Below are positions 1 through 7,960 of a DNA stretch of 64,000 nt, one piece after another. Positions within the stretch are counted from its first letter, which is position 1. Each line of letters starts with the position of its first letter. Source of the stretch: Mesobacillus subterraneus (GTDB taxonomy: Bacteria > Bacillota > Bacilli > Bacillales > Cytobacillaceae); assembly GCF_023715485.1 (NCBI RefSeq), contig NZ_JAMBOF010000008.1, forward strand, positions 1 through 64,000, read 5' to 3'. Below the pieces are notes generated by a model. That model ran no database searches, was not told where the DNA came from, and saw only the letters and a list, made by a program, of their open reading frames with translations. Position numbers and translations under genes: made by a program.

Positions 1-1
1 A

Positions 2-202
2 ATGTTCCATAAGCATATTCGAAGCACAAATTCATTAGAGAGAATAAATGGAGAGGTCCGTAGAAGAGAACAAGTAATTAGGATCTTTCCTAACACACAA
101 TCAGCTTTCAGATTGATCGGAGCTGTCTTGATGGATTACGCAGAGGAAGTTGGAAAACGAATCATCAAAGAAAAGGAAGAAAAGAAAGGTAAGCAGAAGT
201 AG
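2..202 (+). CDS. IS256-family transposase, C-terminal fragment (cut by window edge)
   Basis: The reading frame is open at the left edge and ends at 202, so only the last 66 residues of a transposase are visible. They carry the C-terminal signature of IS256/Mutator-type DDE transposases: a stretch like RSTNSLERINGEVRRRE followed by VIRIFPN and RLIGAVLMD. The remaining DDE catalytic residues would lie upstream of the window. The lysine/glutamate-rich tail is typical of the family end. Whether the element is complete cannot be judged here. It is the only recognisable transposase coding sequence in the window. Confidence 0.85.
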   Translation: MFHKHIRSTNSLERINGEVRRREQVIRIFPNTQSAFRLIGAVLMDYAEEVGKRIIKEKEEKKGKQK

Positions 203-218
203 GGCCCGCGAAGCGAAA

Positions 219-265
219 TTTTTGATGTCCTGGAAGGGGGGCCCCACCTTCCAGGACATCAAAAA
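219..265. terminator. Very long perfect hairpin behind the transposase
   Basis: Arms 219-237 and 247-265 are exactly complementary over 19 bp, and the 9-nt loop is itself GGGGCCCCA. A and T runs flank both sides, so it can act as a rho-independent terminator in either direction. It starts 17 bp after the transposase stop codon. It may equally be, or include, the terminal inverted repeat region of the IS element; the left end of the element is outside the window, so I cannot decide. Confidence 0.6.
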
Positions 266-328
266 CATATCAGCTGTATAACTTGATTTTCCTAAGGAAT
301 GATTTTACACATAATAGTGGGCTTGACT

Positions 329-507
329 GTTTCGAGGATAAACAGGTCACCAATAGTTTGGATTGGTGACCTGAAAATCCGGTTTCGGGATAAACAGGTC
401 ACCAATTGCGTGGATTGGTGACCTGAAAACTCAGTTTCGGGAAAAACAGGGCACCAATTGCGTGGATTGGTGACCTAAAAACTCAGTTTCGGGAAAAACA
501 GGGCACT
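329..507. repeat. Tandem hairpin array A, about 3.4 units, period 52-53 bp
   Basis: Units begin with GTTTCG at 329, 382, 434 and 486; the last is cut short near 507. Each full unit contains an 11-bp inverted repeat, AGGTCACCAAT with its complement ATTGGTGACCT, around a 7-nt loop. In unit 3 one arm has changed from GGTCACC to GGGCACC, which weakens a pair. The array lies between the transposase remnant and the 3' end of ypdA, and no ORF covers it. Arrays with the same period but unrelated sequence occur at 42588-42742 and 59406-59509. The rest of the 203-590 spacer shows nothing else I recognise. Confidence 0.85.
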
Positions 508-590
508 TATAATACTGATTGCTTCTACAACTTTAGTTTCGCAACAACCTTCACCTTTGAAAAGTATAAAAGCAGGATATCTCCCGCCCA

Positions 591-1565
591 TTATCCATTC
601 CTGGTTCTACTGGATATTGCATCAGCAATCTGTCCGCCATGGAATCGTCCATTCTCGATAAAGATTTCATTCGCATTGTTCCCGGCAGCTATTACCCCTG
701 CAATGTAAATTCCCGAAACATTGGTTTCCATTGTTTCTGGATCAAAATAGGGCCGACCTGTTTCTTCTTCAATTTTAACTCCCATTTTTTCCAGAAACGC
801 ATGGTCCGGCCGATAGCCAGTCATAGCAAAAACATGGTCATTTTTCAGTATTATTGTTGAGCCGCCCTGCTCATAAATAATGGACTCTGATGTAACCTCT
901 TTGACGTGCGCATTGAAAACCATGTTAACCATCCCTGTTTTCACAAGGGCCTCAAACTCAGGCAGCACCCACGGCTTAATGCTTGGGGAGTATTCAGCTC
1001 CGCGGTAAAGAACCGTTACTCTGGCGCCTGCTTTGACTAATTCAATCGCAGCATCGACGCTTGAGTTTTTCCCCCCTATAACAGCAACTTCCATATCAAA
1101 ATACGGATGGGCTTCCTTGAAATAGTGGGATACCTTTGGCAGGTCTTCACCAGGAATTCCCATGAAATTAGGATTATCGTAATAACCTGTAGCAATGATT
1201 ATATTTCCAGCTGTGTATTCCTGTTTATCTGTTTTGACATTAAAGTGGAACTCACCGGATTTTTCTATTCCGATCACTTTTTCATACTTATTGATCCTTA
1301 ACGCTTCACGCTTTACAACTTCACGGTAATACACAAGTGCCTGGTTCCGTTTCGGCTTATGATTTTCCGTTATGAACGGTACATCGCCGATTGCTAGTTT
1401 TTCACTGCTGCTGAAGAAGGTCTGATGGGTTGGATAATTATAAATTGCGTTAACAATATTCCCTTTTTCTATAATAAGCGGATCTTTCCCTTTTTTCCTT
1501 AATGCGATAGCCGCAGCCAGTCCACAGGGACCGCCGCCGACGATAATTATTTCTTCTGTCTTCAT
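591..1565 (-). CDS. ypdA: Bacillithiol disulfide reductase YpdA (Bdr) family
   Basis: A cytosolic FAD- and NADPH-dependent oxidoreductase of 324 residues. In Bacillota with bacillithiol, this family is associated with reducing oxidised bacillithiol (BSSB) to BSH. The N-terminal FAD-binding motif is VGGGPCGLAA (residues 9-18), including the YpdA-specific cysteine at position 14. A second nucleotide-binding motif, GGKNSS, lies near residues 164-169, and the C-terminal part ends with the usual FAD contact region around IYIAGVIAAG. The ATG at 1565 is preceded by GGAGTG. It lies directly downstream of gudB, as in B. subtilis, with a terminator in between (1614-1651). The assignment follows from family resemblance and synteny. 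Confidence 0.9.
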   Translation of the reverse strand: MKTEEIIIVGGGPCGLAAAIALRKKGKDPLIIEKGNIVNAIYNYPTHQTFFSSSEKLAIGDVPFITENHKPKRNQALVYYREVVKREALRINKYEKVIGIEKSGEFHFNVKTDKQEYTAGNIIIATGYYDNPNFMGIPGEDLPKVSHYFKEAHPYFDMEVAVIGGKNSSVDAAIELVKAGARVTVLYRGAEYSPSIKPWVLPEFEALVKTGMVNMVFNAHVKEVTSESIIYEQGGSTIILKNDHVFAMTGYRPDHAFLEKMGVKIEEETGRPYFDPETMETNVSGIYIAGVIAAGNNANEIFIENGRFHGGQIADAISSRTRNG

Positions 1566-1613
1566 TTAAGCCTACACTCCTTATTGATCTATACGAAACC
1601 ACATTAAATGGCG

Positions 1614-1651
1614 CAATAAAAAATCTCCTATCTTTAAATGATAGGAGATTT
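1614..1651 (-). terminator. gudB terminator
   Basis: Arms AAATCTCCTATC (1621-1632) and GATAGGAGATTT (1640-1651) form a 12-bp stem with a 7-nt loop. Read on the minus strand it is followed by a T run. It lies 54 bp beyond the gudB stop codon. Confidence 0.85.
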
Positions 1652-1704
1652 CAACGTAAGATTCAATGAAGAACCCTTTATTTATTAAAGTGCGGTTGAG
1701 GATA

Positions 1705-2982
1705 TTAAATCCAGCCACGGAAACGGCTCGCTTCAGCCATTTTCCTGACTCCGACCATGTAAGCAGCAAGACGCATGTCTACTCTGCGTGTCTGAGCTGT
1801 ATCATAGATGCTGTCAAATGATTTCACCATAACCTTTTCAAGCTTCTCTTCCACTTCTTCTTCTGTCCAGTAATAACCTTGGTTATTTTGGACCCATTCA
1901 AAGTAAGAAACTGTTACGCCGCCTGCAGAAGCGAGTACATCAGGTACGAGCAGGATGCCGCGTTCTGTAAGGATTTCAGTCGCTTCCAAAGTTGTTGGGC
2001 CGTTTGCAGCTTCAACAACAATGCTTGCCCTGATATTATGGGCATTTTCTTCTGTAATCTGGTTTTCAATTGCAGCTGGAACAAGAATATCACAATCGAG
2101 CTCCAACAACTCTTTATTTGTTATAGTATTATTGAAGAGTTTAGTAACTGTGCCAAAGCTGTCACGACGGTCAAGCAAGTAATCGATATCAAGTCCGTCC
2201 GGGTCATGGAGCGCACCGTACGCATCTGAAATACCGATGATTTTCGCACCAGCATCATGCATGAACTTTGCTAAGTAGCTTCCGGCATTCCCGAATCCCT
2301 GGACAACCACCCTTGCGCCTTCAAGCACGATATCCTTTTTCTTAGCAGCCTCACGGATACAAATTGTGACCCCTTTTGCTGTTGCTGATTCACGACCATG
2401 TGAACCACCGAGAACTAGCGGCTTGCCTGTAATGAATCCTGGAGAGTTAAATTCATCAATACGGCTGTATTCATCCATCATCCAAGCCATGATCTGTGAG
2501 TTAGTGAATACATCAGGTGCTGGAATATCCTTTGTCGGCCCGACAATCTGGCTGATTGCACGAACATAACCTCGACTTAATCTTTCCAATTCCCTGAATG
2601 ACATGTCGCGCGGATCACAAACGATTCCGCCTTTGCCGCCGCCATAAGGAAGGTCGACAATACCACACTTCAAACTCATCCAGATTGATAAGGCTTTAAC
2701 TTCTTTCTCCGTTACGTTCGGATGGAAACGTATTCCTCCCTTTGTTGGACCCACTGCATCATTGTGCTGCGCCCGGTAGCCAGTAAAGACTTTAACAGAT
2801 CCGTCATCCATTCTGACAGGGATTTTCACTGTCATCATCCTGAGCGGCTCCTTTAAAAGCTCATAAACCTCTTCAGGGTATCCGAGTTTTTCCAAAGCCT
2901 TGTGAATAACAGTTTGTGTAGATCGTAAGACGTCATGTTTGTCTTCTCTATTTGGATTTTCATTACCGTTTGCGGCTACCAT
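1705..2982 (-). CDS. gudB: NAD-specific glutamate dehydrogenase GudB
   Basis: Catabolic glutamate dehydrogenase that converts glutamate and NAD+ to 2-oxoglutarate, ammonium and NADH. The 425-residue product has the Glu/Leu/Phe/Val dehydrogenase signature [10 protein letters not shown] around the catalytic lysine, then a C-terminal Rossmann domain with [13 protein letters not shown]. The start at 2982 is chosen because AGGAGG sits just upstream and the protein then begins MVAANG, like other GudB proteins; the open frame extends to 3129 without good signals. The B. subtilis 168 gudB copy carries a 9-bp duplication that inserts a repeated VKA. Here the region reads [10 protein letters not shown] without duplication, so the enzyme should be active. 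Confidence 0.95.
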   Translation of the reverse strand: MVAANGNENPNREDKHDVLRSTQTVIHKALEKLGYPEEVYELLKEPLRMMTVKIPVRMDDGSVKVFTGYRAQHNDAVGPTKGGIRFHPNVTEKEVKALSIWMSLKCGIVDLPYGGGKGGIVCDPRDMSFRELERLSRGYVRAISQIVGPTKDIPAPDVFTNSQIMAWMMDEYSRIDEFNSPGFITGKPLVLGGSHGRESATAKGVTICIREAAKKKDIVLEGARVVVQGFGNAGSYLAKFMHDAGAKIIGISDAYGALHDPDGLDIDYLLDRRDSFGTVTKLFNNTITNKELLELDCDILVPAAIENQITEENAHNIRASIVVEAANGPTTLEATEILTERGILLVPDVLASAGGVTVSYFEWVQNNQGYYWTEEEVEEKLEKVMVKSFDSIYDTAQTRRVDMRLAAYMVGVRKMAEASRFRGWI

Positions 2983-3205
2983 TGATAAACCTCCTAAATC
3001 ACTATTGCGGATGTTGTCTGCTTTCATGACATAGTATACACCTTTGGTTATTTTATGCAAGAAGAAAAAAACAGTTTTCCGCATTTTTTGATTATTAAAT
3101 GTAAACGCTGTCATCCGAGCCCTTATCATTATTGGCTTGATAATAAATTGACTGAATAATAAGACATTCTGACGGTTCCAGGCATAAAAAAAGCCGAAGC
3201 TCTTT

Positions 3206-3227
3206 CCATTATTTTATAAAATAATGG
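3206..3227 (-). terminator. Terminator hairpin built around the ypbH stop codon
   Basis: Positions 3206-3227 are a perfect 22-nt palindrome (CCATTATTTTA and its complement) containing the ypbH stop codon. It is extended outwards by imperfect pairing between about 3190-3205 and 3228-3243. On the minus strand GGCTTTTTTTATG follows. The hairpin therefore encodes the last residues of YpbH as well as ending its transcript. Confidence 0.75.
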
Positions 3228-3793
3228 ACAAGAGTTTCGACTGCGCGTTCTTCCATAATTTCGTTCCCGTATTCAAGCAATCGATGGATGCTTAAAATAG
3301 AAGGAACGCCATATTCGGCCATTAAAGATACTGTTTTATTCGCATCTTCTGGCAATATTCCATTCATAAGCAAATAATAATAGTCATTCATGAAATGAAG
3401 GCTGCCGCCAGTAATGCCAGCCTGCAAAAGCCTGTTTGCCAGCTGGATCACGTCTTCGATATTATTGAATGAAAAAAGAATATCTTCGCTTCCGTCGACA
3501 GTGACCTGCATTTCTATGATTCCATCATCAAACTGCTCTTCATCTTCATCTTGTTCGATCATCGTAACAATCATGACCATTCCCTGGGCATGCAATGAAA
3601 AAATCTCAACCGCCACTGAACCAATGATCTCCAAATCGAATTCATCGCTCGCTTCCTCAAGCATATCATGAAAAAGCTGGTGCCACTTCAGCGAATCCTT
3701 CCAAATGTCCTCTTTAGTAAGCCCCCGGTCAGAAAGATCATCAACCGTCAGGAAAATCTTAATTTTATTGTTCGTTAAGCGTTCCAAGCGCAT
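3209..3793 (-). CDS. ypbH: MecA-family adaptor protein YpbH (MecB)
   Basis: A 194-residue paralogue of the ClpC adaptor MecA, placed exactly where B. subtilis has ypbH (mecB). The N-terminal domain begins [20 protein letters not shown], the segment that in MecA proteins binds targets such as ComK and ComS. An acidic linker ([12 protein letters not shown]) leads to a C-terminal ClpC-binding domain. The start at 3793 is preferred over the longer frame to 3817 because a GGGGG ribosome site lies about 8 bp upstream. In B. subtilis YpbH influences competence and sporulation through ClpCP; the same is inferred here. Confidence 0.9.
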   Translation of the reverse strand: MRLERLTNNKIKIFLTVDDLSDRGLTKEDIWKDSLKWHQLFHDMLEEASDEFDLEIIGSVAVEIFSLHAQGMVMIVTMIEQDEDEEQFDDGIIEMQVTVDGSEDILFSFNNIEDVIQLANRLLQAGITGGSLHFMNDYYYLLMNGILPEDANKTVSLMAEYGVPSILSIHRLLEYGNEIMEERAVETLVHYFIK

Positions 3794-3858
3794 AATCATG
3801 CCCCCTGCCATCGACAAAGCTCTTGTTTTAGTTTATGAAATAATTGCAGGTTGGTGAG

Positions 3859-4770
3859 TTATTTAAATTGCTCAATGCGCTTTTTCAACCATTTTTCCCA
3901 TTCCAGCCTTGTCATCCCTACAATATGTTTTTTGTGTTTTTGGCGCTGCTGAAGTGGCAAGGAGTCAATAGCCAGCCCCCCAATCCCAATCATCACATCT
4001 GGGTAATTCCTGCTGATTTCCCCTGCCAGGCCAAGTGTCGCTTCTATATTTTCTTCAAGGGTACATGATAAAAATAAGAACTTTGGCTTCACTTTATCGA
4101 GGACCACTTCAATATCGTCTTCAGCAATACTTGTACCAAGGAATATCACTTCAAAGCCTTTGCGCCTCAAGAACAATGTATAGATCAACAAGCCAAGCTC
4201 ATGCCTTTCTCCTGGGCCGCATACAGCAACGGCTTTAGGAAGAAAGGAACTATGCGGGAAGGAATTTGATAAACCCTCAATTCTAGAACGTAAAAATGAA
4301 GAAGCAAAATGCTCATGTGCAGTCGTTATATTTCCCTCTTCCCATAAATCGCCTACCTTAATCAAAATAGGCCCTAATAAATCGATAACAGTCTTATCAA
4401 TTGTGAAAAGACTAAACGCCTGGTTGATTAATTCATGAGCCCGTGAACTGTTAAAATCAAGCAGGGCCGTCAACAGCTTGTCCCCCAGATCATCCAAAAT
4501 ATCCTTTTTAGGCGGTTCCGCACGCTCCCAAGAAGGCGCAGAGTTTTCCATTAAAGAAATCGCCTGGCTTATTGTAAAGCCCTGGTTCACTTTTGAAATC
4601 AGCCATTTAAGAATTTTCAGGTGGTCTTCGGTATACAATCGGTGGCCAGAATCATTCCTGACAGGAGCGATCATTTGATATCGCCGTTCCCAGGCTCTTA
4701 AAGTACCTGGCTGGATTCCGAGCATATTGGATACTGCTTTAATATTATATTTTCCATCGCTGTTTCCCAT
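3859..4770 (-). CDS. MerR-type regulator with cobalamin-binding domain (CarH/LitR-like architecture)
   Basis: The 303-residue protein starts with a MerR winged helix (residues 8-75; TLRAWERRY, SGHRLYTEDHL). A four-helix segment follows, then a Rossmann-like B12-binding domain. Two diagnostic CarH motifs are visible: W143-x9-E153-H154 in the helical segment and E188-x-H190-x-x-G193, the cobalamin ligand motif. The residue after the tryptophan is Glu144, where Thermus CarH has the His that becomes the second ligand after illumination. GGAGG lies 7 nt before the ATG at 4770. It lies between ypbH and ypbG, with no carotenoid or photolyase gene next to it, so the regulon is unknown. Adenosylcobalamin or light sensing is an inference from domains. 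Confidence 0.85.
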   Translation of the reverse strand: MGNSDGKYNIKAVSNMLGIQPGTLRAWERRYQMIAPVRNDSGHRLYTEDHLKILKWLISKVNQGFTISQAISLMENSAPSWERAEPPKKDILDDLGDKLLTALLDFNSSRAHELINQAFSLFTIDKTVIDLLGPILIKVGDLWEEGNITTAHEHFASSFLRSRIEGLSNSFPHSSFLPKAVAVCGPGERHELGLLIYTLFLRRKGFEVIFLGTSIAEDDIEVVLDKVKPKFLFLSCTLEENIEATLGLAGEISRNYPDVMIGIGGLAIDSLPLQQRQKHKKHIVGMTRLEWEKWLKKRIEQFK

Positions 4771-4833
4771 CTTCATTCCTCCGTAATAACCCTAACAACG
4801 ATTATAGGCATGCAGCTATTCTGATGTAAAACT

Positions 4834-5622
4834 TCAATCTGCTGAATTTTGTTCCGGAAGCAAGGTTATCAAGTGTGCCTCCGCCTTTGCCTCGAGTCTT
4901 AACGGCACGCCTGTTGTTCCATATCCATTGCTCGTCAGCAGTGTTGTTCCATTTTTCTGCTTAATCCCACCTAATTCATAAGGTCCGAACCCTAAGATCC
5001 TGATCTGGCCGCCATGGGTATGCCCGCTTAATACAAGGCTGATGTTATGGCCCGGCTCAAGCTCCTTAACGATATACGGATTATGGCTGACCAGTATCTT
5101 GAAACCTGAATCGCCGGCATCCTGCAGGGCAAGGTCGAGTCTGCTTTTTTCAGTTCCATAATCATCAACCCCCAAAATATACAATGGGTCACCGGCAGTT
5201 GATTCGAATTTTATCGCGGTATTATCGAGGACTTTAACTCCCGAGTGGTAGAGAAGCGAGTCCAGTTCATGGGAATTGGATTCGTAATCATTATTTCCCC
5301 ACACAAAAAAAACGGGAGCAATTTTTTTCAATTTTTCTATATTGCCTGCAGCCTGATCCAGCGAAACACCTTTTTCAACGAGGTCTCCACCAATAATGAC
5401 GATATCAGACTTCCCTTTTGCCTCGTCTATTATTGAGTCGGAAATGATTCGCTTATGGATATCCGAGATAAAAAAAATCGTAACAGAACCAAAACTTGCC
5501 GGGAATTCCTTAAATCGAAGTTCATGTTCCAGGACAGTGTTCCCGAATGCCTGACGGTACATATATAACAGCAGGATTCCGCCAAAAATAAGTATCACTA
5601 GTAAAAAGTAAATAAATTCCAT
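4834..5622 (-). CDS. ypbG: Membrane-anchored metallophosphoesterase YpbG
   Basis: A 262-residue protein with one N-terminal membrane segment (residues 4-21) followed by a calcineurin-like phosphoesterase domain. The metal-binding motifs are present in order: ISDIHK, GGDLVEKG, WGNNDY (the GNHD-equivalent, with Asn for His), SHNP and SGHTHGGQ. The family hydrolyses phosphomonoesters or diesters with a dinuclear metal centre; the substrate is not known. GGGAGG precedes the start. It follows the MerR-type gene on the same strand, matching the ypbH-ypbG neighbourhood of B. subtilis with one inserted regulator gene. Confidence 0.85.
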   Translation of the reverse strand: MEFIYFLLVILIFGGILLLYMYRQAFGNTVLEHELRFKEFPASFGSVTIFFISDIHKRIISDSIIDEAKGKSDIVIIGGDLVEKGVSLDQAAGNIEKLKKIAPVFFVWGNNDYESNSHELDSLLYHSGVKVLDNTAIKFESTAGDPLYILGVDDYGTEKSRLDLALQDAGDSGFKILVSHNPYIVKELEPGHNISLVLSGHTHGGQIRILGFGPYELGGIKQKNGTTLLTSNGYGTTGVPLRLEAKAEAHLITLLPEQNSAD

Positions 5623-5646
5623 TTATGCCTCCCGCTTATCCATAAT

Positions 5647-6033
5647 CTAAGTTTCCTTCTCTGTCCCCGATGGGCTAAATGAAATCATACCATATAGAAA
5701 ACAGAAACTGAAAAAAACACTGGTCTGCCAAAATCCGAATGGTAAGAGCAGGAAAAAGCAGCCGACACTTCCAATAGCTAAAATTATATCAGAAACATCA
5801 GCCTTTTTACCTTTAAATGATTCGACCGCAGCAATGATACCATCACGGATCAGACCTCCCTTTGCATACATGCCAATTGTGAGCGCAATCGCACCCGCAA
5901 GGAACTCTAATGGTTCTAAAATAAATTCACCCAGGAATTCATCCGGGTGAAAAGGTATAAGCACCGGCAGCCAATTAACTGCCAGATACCCGCATATCAA
6001 TCCGAAAACCAGCCTTAAAACCTTCAAAAGCAT
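5647..6033 (-). CDS. Small integral membrane protein, unknown function
   Basis: A 128-residue hydrophobic protein that I do not recognise. Segments at roughly residues 5-27, 44-60, 82-100 and 103-118 look membrane-spanning, and there is a short hydrophilic stretch ESFKGKKAD between the second and third. The ATG at 6033 is preceded by GGGAGG, which lies inside a hairpin (see 6042-6066). It lies 24 bp upstream of ypbG on the same strand and downstream of the CBS-domain gene. B. subtilis has no gene at this position that I can match. Confidence 0.65.
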   Translation of the reverse strand: MLLKVLRLVFGLICGYLAVNWLPVLIPFHPDEFLGEFILEPLEFLAGAIALTIGMYAKGGLIRDGIIAAVESFKGKKADVSDIILAIGSVGCFFLLLPFGFWQTSVFFSFCFLYGMISFSPSGTEKET

Positions 6034-6041
6034 ATTAAAAA

Positions 6042-6066
6042 CCTCCCATACACAATGTATGAGAGG
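6042..6066 (-). promoter_or_regulatory. Hairpin that both ends the CBS transcript and covers the next ribosome site
   Basis: Arms 6042-6052 and 6056-6066 pair over 10 of 11 positions around a 3-nt loop. On the minus strand the stem is followed by TTTTT, so it can terminate transcription from the CBS gene. The distal arm contains GGGAGG, the ribosome site of the membrane protein starting at 6033. Readthrough transcripts would therefore carry a sequestered ribosome site. Confidence 0.55.
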
Positions 6067-6094
6067 CCCTTGTCTTTATTTCTGCTTGCCAGAA

Positions 6095-6727
6095 TCAAAT
6101 TTCGTGAATATCAAGAACACGGAACCCTGAATCTTCAAGCTTTTTTATGAATTTATCAATATTGTCCTTCTTTTCAATTTTCATTACAATCCTGCGGACA
6201 AGTTTGTCAGTTTCATCGAAAGTTACTAAAGAAATGATGTGCTCATGGAATTGGTGAGCAATGTCCGCCAGCCTTGCGATACGGCCTTCAGTTTCCACCG
6301 AAGTAAACGCAATCCGTACACCTTCCCTGTGAACTCCAAAAGCACTCTGGAATTGATCAAGAGCATCCGAGCGAGTGACAACACCCTGGAATTTCCCATT
6401 CTCATCTACTACTGCAAGCAATGGAATATCCTTAAGCTTTACTAATGTGCTTTCGAAAATTTCACTGCCGTGCAGGATTTGGTCCTGCAATGTAAGAACA
6501 TCCTTAGCTGTTGAGTTTTGAAGGAAATCGTCCTTTTCGACAACGGTATTAAAATATTTCTGATAAATCCCGTGTCTGGTAACTACACCGGCATATTTAT
6601 CTCCATCTAAAACTGGAACACCATCAATCTCATTTCCATCTAACTTCTCTAATACATTTTGCAATGTCTCATCTTGCTGGACGGTAACACACTTATACTT
6701 TGGAATCATGATACTTTTAACAAACAT
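6095..6727 (-). CDS. CBS-pair protein with C-terminal ACT-like domain (AcuB-type)
   Basis: The 210-residue product has two CBS domains (about residues 1-60 and 72-130, with motifs such as DGVPVLDGDKYAGVVTRHGI and VVDENGKFQGVVTRSDAL). A C-terminal region of about 70 residues resembles an ACT-type regulatory fold (ISLVTFDETDKLVRRIVMKI). CBS pairs commonly bind adenosyl nucleotides. The same architecture occurs in AcuB-like proteins, but there is no acuA or acuC neighbour here, so the partner is unknown. GAGGTG precedes the ATG at 6727. It is divergent from the cotJ operon. Confidence 0.75.
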   Translation of the reverse strand: MFVKSIMIPKYKCVTVQQDETLQNVLEKLDGNEIDGVPVLDGDKYAGVVTRHGIYQKYFNTVVEKDDFLQNSTAKDVLTLQDQILHGSEIFESTLVKLKDIPLLAVVDENGKFQGVVTRSDALDQFQSAFGVHREGVRIAFTSVETEGRIARLADIAHQFHEHIISLVTFDETDKLVRRIVMKIEKKDNIDKFIKKLEDSGFRVLDIHEI

Positions 6728-6812
6728 TCAATTCACCTCTGGTTTAAAGTACTGCCTTATCTTATATATTTCTACGAATAAACAAAAATCCCTTCTAATG
6801 CAGAGAAAATTA

Positions 6813-6840
6813 ACATGAAATAAAATTTTACTCATAAAAT
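6813..6840 (+). promoter_or_regulatory. Putative sigma-E promoter of cotJABC
   Basis: The -10 candidate CATAAAAT (6833-6840) resembles the sigma-E consensus CATACAAT. A -35 candidate ACATGAA (6813-6819) lies 13 bp upstream. The cotJ operon is a mother-cell sigma-E operon in B. subtilis, which supports the reading. Transcription would start about 20 bp before the cotJA ribosome site at 6857-6865. Confidence 0.45.
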
Positions 6841-6871
6841 GAACTGAAGTTTATTTAGAGGAGGGCTTAGT

Positions 6872-7102
6872 TTGTCTACAAATAGAAGAGTTTGGTATCC
6901 GTACGTCAGTCCCTTCGACCCCTGTCCGCCAATAAAGTCCAAAACGTATTCTACTCCGCCAAATCTGTTCCTGGGATTCCAGCCGCCAAACTTAGAACAA
7001 TTCACTCCAATGCAAGCTTTAAGAACAGGTACGTTGTGGAAGGTGTTTTATGATCCCTGGTATTCACCGTATGAAGCTCCAAGGGAGGATGATCACTCAT
7101 GA
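6872..7102 (+). CDS. cotJA: Spore coat associated protein CotJA
   Basis: First gene of the cotJ operon, 76 residues, rich in proline and aromatic residues (WYPYVSPFDPCPP near the N terminus). It starts with TTG at 6872 behind a strong AGAGGAGGG. CotJA is an inner spore-coat component that helps CotJC assemble. Its stop codon overlaps the cotJB start as ATGA (7099-7102), indicating translational coupling. In B. subtilis the operon lies elsewhere on the chromosome; here it sits inside the ypb cluster. Confidence 0.9.
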   Translation: MSTNRRVWYPYVSPFDPCPPIKSKTYSTPPNLFLGFQPPNLEQFTPMQALRTGTLWKVFYDPWYSPYEAPREDDHS

Positions 7103-7359
7103 AACAGATGCCCCAGGAATTTTACACCACCATGGAACAATTGCAGGCAGTTGATTTTGTCCTGGTGGAACTTACTTTGTACTTAGATACCCATCCAGAT
7201 GACTTTGATGCAATCAATCAGTTCAATCAATTCGCAAAAGAACGAAAACGACTGAAAAAAATCATTGAAAGCAATTATGGACCGTTGATGCAATATGGAA
7301 ACAGCTATTCAGGGTATCCATGGAATTGGAACGACGCCCCGTGGCCATGGCAGCTCTAA
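7099..7359 (+). CDS. cotJB: Spore coat protein CotJB
   Basis: An 86-residue protein with the CotJB pattern: a helical segment (FVLVELTLYLDTHPDDFDAI) and a tryptophan-rich C terminus (SGYPWNWNDAPWPWQL). The ATG overlaps the cotJA stop codon, and GGAGG lies at 7083-7087 inside cotJA. It is needed with CotJA and CotJC for coat assembly in B. subtilis; the same role is inferred here. Confidence 0.9.
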   Translation: MKQMPQEFYTTMEQLQAVDFVLVELTLYLDTHPDDFDAINQFNQFAKERKRLKKIIESNYGPLMQYGNSYSGYPWNWNDAPWPWQL

Positions 7360-7384
7360 TTGAATTGAGGAGGGGGTAAGGAAA

Positions 7385-7954
7385 ATGTGGGTTTATGAAA
7401 AGAAATTACAATACCCAGTAAAGGTCAGTACCTGCAACCCCATGCTGGCTAAATTTTTGGTGGAACAGTATGGCGGAGCGGATGGGGAACTTGCAGCAGC
7501 GCTGCGATATTTAAACCAGAGATACACAATTCCGGATAAAGTAATCGGTTTATTGACGGACATAGGTACAGAAGAATTTGCCCATCTGGAAATGATCGCT
7601 ACGATGATATATAAACTGACTAAGGATGCAACACCAGATCAAATGAAACAAGCAGGCCTGGATGCCCATTACGCTAATCATGACAGCGCCCTCTTTTACC
7701 ATAATGCTGCCGGGGTTCCTTGGACCGCATCATATATTGCCGCGAAAGGCGACCCAATCGCGGATTTGTATGAAGATATCGCTGCAGAGGAAAAAGCGAG
7801 AGCAACCTACCAGTGGATTATCAATATGAGCGATGACACTGACCTTAATGACGGACTAAGATACCTTCGTGAACGCGAAATTATCCATTCCCAGCGCTTC
7901 CGTGAAGCTGTAGAAATCCTGAAGGATGAACAAGGGAAAAAAAGAATATTTTAA
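7385..7954 (+). CDS. cotJC: Manganese-catalase-like spore coat protein CotJC
   Basis: The 189-residue protein belongs to the manganese catalase family. Ferritin-like metal-binding helices are visible (GTEEFAHLEMIATMIYKL and DIAAEEKARATYQWII), with glutamate and histidine ligands in the usual EExxH spacing. It is expected to be a spore coat enzyme that decomposes hydrogen peroxide. The ATG at 7385 follows GAGGAGGGGG, the strongest ribosome site of the operon. A bidirectional terminator follows at 7961-7986. Confidence 0.92.
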   Translation: MWVYEKKLQYPVKVSTCNPMLAKFLVEQYGGADGELAAALRYLNQRYTIPDKVIGLLTDIGTEEFAHLEMIATMIYKLTKDATPDQMKQAGLDAHYANHDSALFYHNAAGVPWTASYIAAKGDPIADLYEDIAAEEKARATYQWIINMSDDTDLNDGLRYLREREIIHSQRFREAVEILKDEQGKKRIF

Positions 7955-7960
7955 AGATCA

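Noticed and set aside
329-507. CRISPR-like direct repeats
   Set aside because: Whole 52-bp units are conserved; there are no variable spacers and no cas genes.
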